Source: Bacteroides sp. (lineage in GTDB: Bacteria; Bacteroidota; Bacteroidia; Bacteroidales; SM23-62). From it: a DNA stretch of 5,261 nt. The stretch is from contig JAUUZM010000247.1 of NCBI GenBank assembly GCA_030589965.1, forward strand, positions 1-5,261, written 5' to 3'. The notes beneath the pieces are model-generated. The model was not told the DNA's origin. It worked only from the letters and a program-made list of their open reading frames with translations, and did no database searches. The translations under genes and the position numbers were made by a program. Of this stretch, positions 1-5,261 are shown in pieces. Each line of letters begins with the position of its first letter. Position 1 is the stretch's first letter.

Positions 1-912
1 AATGGGAAATTACTTATTACAGGAGAATACCTGGTTCTTCACGGGGCGGTATCATTGGCTGTTCCAACTCAAGTTGGACAAATACTAAATGTGTTCAAAA
101 AGCCAGGAGCGGAAGTGCTTGATTGGAAGACCTCAGTCCACTCAAAGCCCTGGTTCCACGGAAGTGTACTCCCTGACAATTTGGAAATCAAGGAAACGGA
201 TAAGCCGGATGTTGCTGCGCGTCTTGTGCGTATGCTAAAGACTGCGGCTGAGATAAAAGGCAATTCGGATTGGCTCCGGGAAGTTAGTGTTGTATCTGAG
301 ATTGAGTTTGATATTGAATGGGGACTGGGAAGCAGTTCCTCATTAATTTCCAATATTGCCTGGTGGGCTGGTATAGATCCTTTTCATTTGTCAGCCAGAA
401 TTTCGCAGGGATCCGGTTATGATATTGCATGTGCAAGGTCTGAGGGAGCAATTCTATATAATACAGCTTCCGGTTCGCCCATGTTTGAAGAAATTAATTT
501 CCTGCCAGATTTTGCAGATAAGCTGGCTTTCGTTTACCTTGGCCGCAAGCAAGACAGTTCAGCCAGCGTTAAAAACTTTTTGAACAATGCCCTTGTTAAA
601 GAAAAAGATATTATCAGAATATCAGAGATATCACGGCAGTTGGTAAACGCAGGATATCTCCAGGAATATGAGGGTCTTTTGACAGAGCATGAAAACATCC
701 TATCCAGAATTCTCGACAGGCCTCCCGTTAAGGAAGTATTGTTCAGAGATTATCCGGGCATGGTTAAGTCCCTCGGCGCCTGGGGTGGTGATTTTGTTCA
801 TATTAGTTTGAATGGGGGACTAGAATCAACCCGGGAATACTTTACAGGAAAAGGGATGAAGGTCCTTATTCCGTTTTCAAAAATGATAAAGAAATCTTCT
901 TATGGAAAGTAA
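1..912 (+). CDS. GYDIA-family GHMP kinase, probable phosphomevalonate kinase (5' end cut by window edge)
   Basis: A soluble GHMP-superfamily small-molecule kinase, read in frame 1 from the first base of the window (303 visible residues). The reading frame opens with NGKLLITGEYLVLHG, the superfamily N-terminal motif, so the true start lies outside the window and probably only about 5-10 residues are missing. A TTG at 55 is internal, not the start. Visible motifs, numbered from the window edge, are the phosphate-binding loop WGLGSSSS (107-114), the family signature GSGYDIAC (137-144) and the C-terminal glycine motif AWGGDF (260-265). Family knowledge: GYDIA kinases occur in Bacteroidota, often beside mevalonate genes. 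Inference: it phosphorylates 5-phosphomevalonate. The other two ATP-dependent steps are covered by the next two genes, and its GEY, GSG[YF]D and GGD motifs resemble phosphomevalonate kinases more than mevalonate kinases. The family assignment is firm; the substrate is not proven. Confidence 0.88.
   Translation, partial: NGKLLITGEYLVLHGAVSLAVPTQVGQILNVFKKPGAEVLDWKTSVHSKPWFHGSVLPDNLEIKETDKPDVAARLVRMLKTAAEIKGNSDWLREVSVVSEIEFDIEWGLGSSSSLISNIAWWAGIDPFHLSARISQGSGYDIACARSEGAILYNTASGSPMFEEINFLPDFADKLAFVYLGRKQDSSASVKNFLNNALVKEKDIIRISEISRQLVNAGYLQEYEGLLTEHENILSRILDRPPVKEVLFRDYPGMVKSLGAWGGDFVHISLNGGLESTREYFTGKGMKVLIPFSKMIKKSSYGK
902..912 (+). other. 11-base overlap of the GYDIA kinase and mvaD genes
   Basis: The ATG of mvaD at 902-904 lies before the TAA of the upstream kinase at 910-912, in a different frame. 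No strong Shine-Dalgarno sequence precedes it; the upstream bases are A-rich (GATAAAGAAA), as is common in Bacteroidota. The overlap indicates co-transcription and suggests that ribosomes finishing the kinase help translate mvaD. The coupling is inferred from the arrangement. Confidence 0.7.
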
Positions 913-2002
913 TTTACAATTAAGATACCAAGACGAATCAGTGGCAGGATTACCAGGTGATCTGGTATCCATCGAATCTGAATGGAAAAGTCCATCTAAT
1001 ATTGCCCTGATTAAATACTGGGGGAAATTTGCCGGGCAATTACCAAGAAATCCATCACTTAGTTTCAGCTTAAAAGAGGCTATAAGCAGTACAAAAGTAG
1101 TTCTGAAGCCTTCCCCGGATGGAATTTTTGAATTGACTTATCAGTTAGATAATCAGGAAAACAGATCCTTTGAGTCAAGAATAAAAGAATATATTGAGAG
1201 TCTTTTTCCCTATTTTCCATTTTTACAGGAGTCCTCTCTATCCATTAACAGCCATAATACCTTTCCCCATTCCTCAGGAATTGCGTCTTCAGCCTCCGGA
1301 ATGAGTTCGATTGCTCTTTGTCTTTGTGCATTAGAGGAAAAGATTAGTGGTATTGAACGTGGGATTGATTTTTTCGGGAAAGCTTCATACATAGCCCGTT
1401 TAGGTTCAGGGTCTGCATCCAGATCAGTCTATGGTAATTTTGTCAGCTGGGGATTTGCCCAGGGATTTAAATTATCCTCCGATGAGTTTGCTTCACCACT
1501 TGATTTTACGATTTCACCTTCATTCAAGTCTCTATGCGATGCTATTCTTATCATTAGTCCGGAAAAGAAAAAAGTATCCAGCAGTCAGGGACATTCACTT
1601 ATGAAGAATCATCCCTATGCCTCCCTGAGATACGAACAGGCAAAAAAGAACTTTACCTTATTAATGAAGGCTATAAAAAGCGATGATGTAGAAACTTTTA
1701 TACGTATTACGGAAAATGAAGCCTTAAGTTTGCATGGACTAATGATGAGTTCGGATCCTGGTTTTCTACTGCTCGAACCAGCCAGCCTAGAGATCATTGA
1801 CAGGATCAGGAAATTCAGAGAGGAAACCGGGACCTTTATTACTTTCACCATTGATGCCGGACCAAATGTTCACCTCATATATTCTCTGGACTCAAGGGAT
1901 AAGGTCCTTGATTTTATTAAGACAGAACTGCAGCCCTTTTGTTTCGAAGGGAATTGGATTGATGACAGGATGGGAGAGGGGCCGGAGGAAATCAATAGTT
2001 AA
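902..2002 (+). CDS. mvaD: Diphosphomevalonate decarboxylase
   Basis: Cytoplasmic enzyme of 366 residues that phosphorylates the 3-hydroxyl of mevalonate 5-diphosphate with ATP and then decarboxylates it to isopentenyl diphosphate. The hallmark motifs are present in order: SNIALIKYWGK (32-42, with K38 matching the conserved active-site lysine), the ATP loop SSGIASSASG (124-133), GSGSASRS (168-175, with R174 matching the substrate-binding arginine) and DAGPN (318-322, with D318 matching the catalytic aspartate). A GEGP tail lies near the C terminus. About 27 residues precede the core, and the length is in the usual range for the family. The ATG at 902 is the only methionine ahead of the core and lies inside the end of the upstream kinase gene. 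Phosphomevalonate decarboxylase is a related alternative that motifs alone cannot exclude, but the three-gene context favours the classical enzyme. Confidence 0.95.
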   Translation: MESNLQLRYQDESVAGLPGDLVSIESEWKSPSNIALIKYWGKFAGQLPRNPSLSFSLKEAISSTKVVLKPSPDGIFELTYQLDNQENRSFESRIKEYIESLFPYFPFLQESSLSINSHNTFPHSSGIASSASGMSSIALCLCALEEKISGIERGIDFFGKASYIARLGSGSASRSVYGNFVSWGFAQGFKLSSDEFASPLDFTISPSFKSLCDAILIISPEKKKVSSSQGHSLMKNHPYASLRYEQAKKNFTLLMKAIKSDDVETFIRITENEALSLHGLMMSSDPGFLLLEPASLEIIDRIRKFREETGTFITFTIDAGPNVHLIYSLDSRDKVLDFIKTELQPFCFEGNWIDDRMGEGPEEINS

Positions 2003-2007
2003 GATTA

Positions 2008-2952
2008 ATGGATCAGACATTTCCTGGCAAAATCATTCTATTCGGAGAGTATAGTGTTATCGCAGGTTCCAAGGCCATGATTATGCCATTACCGCAGTTT
2101 TCAGGTAAACTAAAAATGCCTGACAGAAATTTGCCAGCTGAACATGAAGCTGAACAATCTAATTTTGAGCTAAGGGATTTCTTTCTGTATCTAAGCTCTC
2201 AGCAGGAAAAATGGAAGGATTTTCTTGACCTTGATACCTGTCGGATGGGAGGGGATATGGATAAAGGATTATATTTTCTTTCGTCGATACCTGTTCAATT
2301 CGGAACCGGGAGTTCAGCTGCAATAGTGGCTGCCATTTATGGTGCTTATTCATATAATAAAATTGACAGGAAGACAGTCAATACTGGTGAACTGATGGAA
2401 TTGAGACATAGCCTGGGTGAAATGGAGTCCTTTTTTCATGGAATAAGTTCTGGTATTGATCCGCTTTGCTCTTATACTGCACGGACAATAATCATTCAAA
2501 ACGATAATATTCTTCAGGCAGAAATCCCCGTATTGGGAGAAAATGCGAAGCTATTTTTGCTGAATTCAGGATTGAAGGGCAAAACTGCATCCCTGGTTTC
2601 AGATTTTCAATCCCGGCTGGTTGCAGAAAAAGAATTTGGGAGAGCTGTCAGGGAGGATCTATCCGGACTTGTTGAGCATGGAATAAAAAGTCTTATTGGA
2701 ACTGCGAACGAAAGAGAAGGTTTAAATGAACTGTTCAGAACACTCTCAGAATGGCAGCTTGAGAACTTTTCATCAATGATCCCTGATTCTATCAGGCAGG
2801 TTTGGGTAGATGGATTGAAATCTGCTGCTTATTCCTTAAAGCTTTGTGGTTCCGGCGGAGGGGGATTTTTCCTTGGTTATACCAGGGATTGGAACAAGAC
2901 GGAATCTCTATTGAAGAGTTCCGGTATGAATGTCCTTCCTCTTGAACTTTGA
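2008..2952 (+). CDS. Mevalonate kinase, Bacteroidota-type GHMP kinase
   Basis: Cytoplasmic GHMP kinase of 314 residues, probably converting mevalonate to 5-phosphomevalonate. The sequence shows GKIILFGEYSVIAG (7-20, with K8 aligned to the active-site lysine), the phosphate-binding loop FGTGSSAA (98-105), ESFFHGISSGIDP (140-152) and the C-terminal glycine motif KLCGSGGGG (268-276). The third segment matches the mevalonate-kinase pattern E..HG..SGID, with E140 as the probable metal ligand and D151 as the probable catalytic base. The first motif has GEY where most mevalonate kinases have GEH. The gene starts 5 bases after the mvaD stop. A stop codon in this frame at 1996-1998 leaves no good upstream start, so the ATG at 2008 is secure. 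A GGAGG at 1984-1988 is 19 bases away, too far to be a normal ribosome binding site. It is the last gene of the operon. Confidence 0.87.
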   Translation: MDQTFPGKIILFGEYSVIAGSKAMIMPLPQFSGKLKMPDRNLPAEHEAEQSNFELRDFFLYLSSQQEKWKDFLDLDTCRMGGDMDKGLYFLSSIPVQFGTGSSAAIVAAIYGAYSYNKIDRKTVNTGELMELRHSLGEMESFFHGISSGIDPLCSYTARTIIIQNDNILQAEIPVLGENAKLFLLNSGLKGKTASLVSDFQSRLVAEKEFGRAVREDLSGLVEHGIKSLIGTANEREGLNELFRTLSEWQLENFSSMIPDSIRQVWVDGLKSAAYSLKLCGSGGGGFFLGYTRDWNKTESLLKSSGMNVLPLEL

Positions 2953-2968
2953 TGTTCTATATGGTTCT
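2953..2968. other. 16-base convergent gap between the mevalonate kinase and sensor kinase genes
   Basis: This is the only space between the two convergent genes. It contains no stem-loop with a T-run on either strand. The best local pairings are a four-base GAAC/GTTC stem at 2944-2957 and a seven-base TCCTTCC/GGAAGGA pair at 2933-2939 and 2980-2986 with a 40-base loop. Neither makes a convincing intrinsic terminator, so the two transcripts may overlap at their 3' ends. Confidence 0.5.
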
Positions 2969-5261
2969 TTAGGACTTCTGGAAGGAAACGATAAAATTTG
3001 ATCCTTTACCTGCTTCACTTTCACACCATACTTTTCCACCCATTACATCAACATACTTTTTGACGATTGACAGTCCCAGTCCAGTTGAATCTTCACCTGC
3101 TGTAGGCCTTGCACTGAGCTTCTGATATTTGCCAAACAGTTTGTCCATTTCATCTGCTTTGATACCAGGTCCGGCATCGATGAAGTTTATCCTGACTTCC
3201 TCATTTTCGTCTTCCACTTTAATCCTGATATCTGAATCTTTTGGAGAGAATTTTATTGCATTAGAAAGGAGATTCTCAAACACCTGGGTCAGATAATTTC
3301 TGTCCACCATTCCGTAAACCTGGAGATTATCCAGATTAAGTGAGATGTTTTTTTGTTTTGCAAGCCCCAGCATATTTTGAAAAACATCCTTTACAACTTC
3401 TCCAAGATCTGTTTTTTCACATTTCATATTGATTCTTTTCTGCTCAATTACCCTAATATCAAGAATCTTGGAAACCATATTATTCATTCTCTTTAGGGCA
3501 TTTACCAGGTATTTGAGGCTTTCTTTTTCATCTTCATTCTTTGCACTATCATCTGATTTCATCTTTTCAGAAATAGCAAGACTGCTTGTCAGGGGATTTC
3601 TCAGGTCATGGGCCACAATTCCGATTAGGTGGTTTTTCTCCTTATTCAGATCCAGGAGTTCCTTATTAGCTCCCTCAATTTTTCGGTAGGCAGAAGCATT
3701 TTCCAATGCAATTTTAGTGTAAACGGCCAGGTTACGCAAGATGTTAAGATGGTAATCCGTATATGCATTTTTCTCGAAACTCTGGACGGTAATTACCCCG
3801 ATCGTCTCATCGTTAATAATTAGAGGCAAATAGAGGATGGAGGAGGAGTTCCCTGTTTTATCCGGGGCCGGGGTAATTGATGGCAGAAATTTTCTATAGT
3901 CCTTTTCAAAGTCATTAATGAAAACCTCTTGACCATGATTTATACAAAAAGATGAAAGCCTTAACTCATCTTTCAGGTCAAAACTCAGAAATCCTAGTGT
4001 TTTGTCTTTTTCCTTTACCCCTGGGAAATCGATTGTATCTGTCTCCTTATTTATTATGCCAATCCCAAATACGGTAGCATCCATAAGCTTATTAATGGAT
4101 TCATATACGGTCTCAATAATTTTCTCAATGCTAAGCTGTGAAGTAATAATTTTACCTATCTCACTCAGGTTTTCAAGATTATTATAGGAAGACTGGAGTC
4201 GCTCAGCCTGGGCAGTAATTTCCTCTTTCTGACTTGCCAGTTGCCTGTTCTGATCTTTGGCTTCTCTTGTTTTTTCTTCGACGATCCTCTCCAGTTCAGC
4301 TTTTTTTGCTTCAATCCTACTTAGGCGAAAACGGAACGCAAGGGTGACGGAGGAGATCAACGCAATGGCTAGTATTATAAAGAAATACCAGCTTCCCCAC
4401 CATGCAGGTTTGATTTGGAATGAGAAACTTGCGGGATCAGTATTCCATATACCATCATTATTCATTCCCCTGACAAGGAAGGAATACTCTCCCGGTGGTA
4501 TATTCGAATAGACTGCTTCAGTTTTGGCGGAGATAGGAGACCAATCCTTATCCAATCCTTCCAGCTTCCACTGGTAGCGTACTTTCTCAGGTACCTGATA
4601 ACTGAGTGCCTCAAACTGAAAGCTAAAGTGATTGCTATCATGCGGGAATATCAGGTCTGTGGGAAGATTAAACCAGGGGGTAACACCTGCATGATACTTT
4701 GTATATGACTCATGCGACCAGTCCACTTTCCTGAAGTACAATTCAATATTAGTTATATGGACTTCTGATTCAGATGTATTTAGTTTTAATTCCTGAGGAT
4801 CATATCGCATGGCACCATTCACGGTTCCAATCCAAAGATTTTCATCCCGGTCAAAATAAATGGCTGTACCATTACTTTCAATACCGGTAAATCCATCATA
4901 AAATCCATAATTTTTTATTTCAAGGATTTTTCCGGTACTGTCAATCTGTATTCTGCTTACACCGTTTGCTGTCCCAGCCCATATCTGTCCATGGGAATCA
5001 GTGATTATGGAATAAATATTATCCGAGCTGAGTCCGTCTTTTTTAGTTATATAAGTAAACTTTTCTCCGTCGAAAATGTTAATCCCTTCCATGTATGTAG
5101 CTATCCATACTCTACCCAATAGATCCTCGGTTGCCTGAAGGGTGATGGGGTAGCTCATTCCATCTTCAATGGTATACCATTCAAAATCATTATTCCTGTA
5201 TCTGCCAACACCGTTATTTGAGCAAAACCATATATCTCCCCTGCTATCCTTAAATATCCCA
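2969..5261 (-). CDS. Propeller-type sensor histidine kinase with GAF domain (5' end cut by window edge)
   Basis: Membrane-bound two-component sensor. The frame stays open from the right edge to the TAA at 2969-2971 (764 codons including the partial one). The methionine at 5156-5158 lies inside a propeller blade, so the start is beyond the window. Counting from that methionine: propeller blades up to about 122, Y_Y_Y domain 186-250, one membrane segment 254-277, a charged coiled coil 280-332, GAF 335-488, HisKA 508-572 with phospho-acceptor H517 in AHDLRNPLT, and HATPase_c about 618-727. The ATPase shows an N box (ENLLSNAIKFS, 628-638), G1 box DAGPGI (661-666), F box LFGKYQK (674-680) and G2 box STGLGLS (691-697). 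The propeller should face the periplasm and the GAF and kinase domains the cytoplasm. Unlike hybrid HTCS regulators, it ends after HATPase_c without receiver or AraC domain, so its response regulator must be encoded elsewhere. The ligand cannot be predicted. Confidence 0.93.
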   Translation of the reverse strand, partial: GIFKDSRGDIWFCSNNGVGRYRNNDFEWYTIEDGMSYPITLQATEDLLGRVWIATYMEGINIFDGEKFTYITKKDGLSSDNIYSIITDSHGQIWAGTANGVSRIQIDSTGKILEIKNYGFYDGFTGIESNGTAIYFDRDENLWIGTVNGAMRYDPQELKLNTSESEVHITNIELYFRKVDWSHESYTKYHAGVTPWFNLPTDLIFPHDSNHFSFQFEALSYQVPEKVRYQWKLEGLDKDWSPISAKTEAVYSNIPPGEYSFLVRGMNNDGIWNTDPASFSFQIKPAWWGSWYFFIILAIALISSVTLAFRFRLSRIEAKKAELERIVEEKTREAKDQNRQLASQKEEITAQAERLQSSYNNLENLSEIGKIITSQLSIEKIIETVYESINKLMDATVFGIGIINKETDTIDFPGVKEKDKTLGFLSFDLKDELRLSSFCINHGQEVFINDFEKDYRKFLPSITPAPDKTGNSSSILYLPLIINDETIGVITVQSFEKNAYTDYHLNILRNLAVYTKIALENASAYRKIEGANKELLDLNKEKNHLIGIVAHDLRNPLTSSLAISEKMKSDDSAKNEDEKESLKYLVNALKRMNNMVSKILDIRVIEQKRINMKCEKTDLGEVVKDVFQNMLGLAKQKNISLNLDNLQVYGMVDRNYLTQVFENLLSNAIKFSPKDSDIRIKVEDENEEVRINFIDAGPGIKADEMDKLFGKYQKLSARPTAGEDSTGLGLSIVKKYVDVMGGKVWCESEAGKGSNFIVSFQKS
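4328..4399 (-). other. Coding segment for the single visible transmembrane helix of the sensor kinase
   Basis: Residues 254-277, counted from the methionine at 5156-5158, are hydrophobic, running from WWGSWYFFIILAIALISS through VTLAF. Basic residues follow at once (RFRLSRIEAKK), marking the cytoplasmic side by the positive-inside rule. The helix directly follows the Y_Y_Y domain and leads into a coiled coil, the usual place for transmitting a periplasmic signal to the kinase core. Confidence 0.85.
4793..5261 (-). repeat. Four degenerate beta-propeller blade repeats in the sensor kinase
   Basis: Four successive protein repeats of roughly 35-50 residues follow the pattern D..G.IW.GT.NG..R, each with a variable spacer often ending near DG. 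Their cores, from the right edge leftwards, are DSRGDIWFCSNNGVGRY, DLLGRVWIATYMEGINIF, DSHGQIWAGTANGVSRI and DRDENLWIGTVNGAMRY. They match the two-component-regulator propeller (Reg_prop) repeat. Family members usually have many more blades, so further copies should lie past the right edge. The repeat is at protein level; the DNA copies are diverged. Confidence 0.85.

Noticed and set aside
55..57. TTG as the start codon of the first kinase
   Set aside because: The same frame is open back to base 1 and encodes the conserved GHMP N-terminal motif just before it, so the TTG is an internal leucine codon.
1984..1988. GGAGG as the ribosome binding site of the mevalonate kinase gene
   Set aside because: It is 19 bases before the ATG, well beyond useful spacing, and lies within the mvaD coding sequence.
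1797..2054. Small + strand open frame of 85 codons spanning the mvaD and mevalonate kinase junction
   Set aside because: It lies out of frame within two well-supported genes, and its translation shows no recognisable motif or domain.
2933..2986. Possible bidirectional terminator (TCCTTCC paired with GGAAGGA)
   Set aside because: The stem is seven bases with a 40-base loop and no T-run follows, so it may well be chance.
2991..2999. TAAAATTTG resembling the Bacteroidota -7 promoter element TAnnTTTG
   Set aside because: The spacing is one base too long, it lies inside the 3' end of the sensor kinase gene, and no gene starts downstream on that strand.
4257..4511. 84-codon + strand open frame with a hydrophobic start, antisense to the sensor kinase
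   Set aside because: It is the complement of the membrane-helix and coiled-coil coding region. Its hydrophobic look is explained by that, and no independent start signal is evident.
5156..5158. ATG as the start codon of the sensor kinase
   Set aside because: The frame continues to the window edge and encodes another complete propeller repeat upstream, so this methionine is internal.

Overview
The window suggests a member of the Bacteroidota, with moderate-to-low GC by eye. Two things point there: a GHMP kinase carrying the GYDIA signature, a family I know mainly from that phylum, and a sensor kinase with repeated two-component-regulator propeller blades followed by a Y_Y_Y domain, an architecture typical of it. 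The exact genus cannot be read from the sequence. The window is almost wholly coding and looks chromosomal. I see no RNA genes, mobile elements, CRISPR arrays or long intergenic stretches.

Left part (1-2952, + strand): three tightly packed genes of the GHMP kinase superfamily form the end of a mevalonate-pathway operon. The first is a GYDIA-family kinase cut by the left edge, lacking only its first few codons, and is the likely phosphomevalonate kinase. The second is diphosphomevalonate decarboxylase (mvaD), overlapping the first by 11 bases. The third is a mevalonate kinase starting 5 bases after mvaD ends. Together they would carry mevalonate through two phosphorylations and an ATP-driven decarboxylation to isopentenyl diphosphate, the precursor of quinones, carotenoids and the undecaprenyl carrier. 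HMG-CoA reductase and the isomerase are not in the window.

Right part (2969-5261, - strand): a convergent gene for a large membrane sensor histidine kinase. Its coding region runs off the right edge. The visible part has four beta-propeller blades, a Y_Y_Y domain, one membrane segment, a coiled coil, a GAF domain, HisKA and HATPase_c, and it ends without a receiver or DNA-binding domain. Only 16 bases separate its stop codon from that of the mevalonate kinase gene, with no convincing terminator there. Nothing in the sequence links the sensor to isoprenoid synthesis beyond adjacency.

I found no clearly new system. The most useful open point is the function of the GYDIA kinase, for which context and motifs both favour phosphomevalonate kinase.
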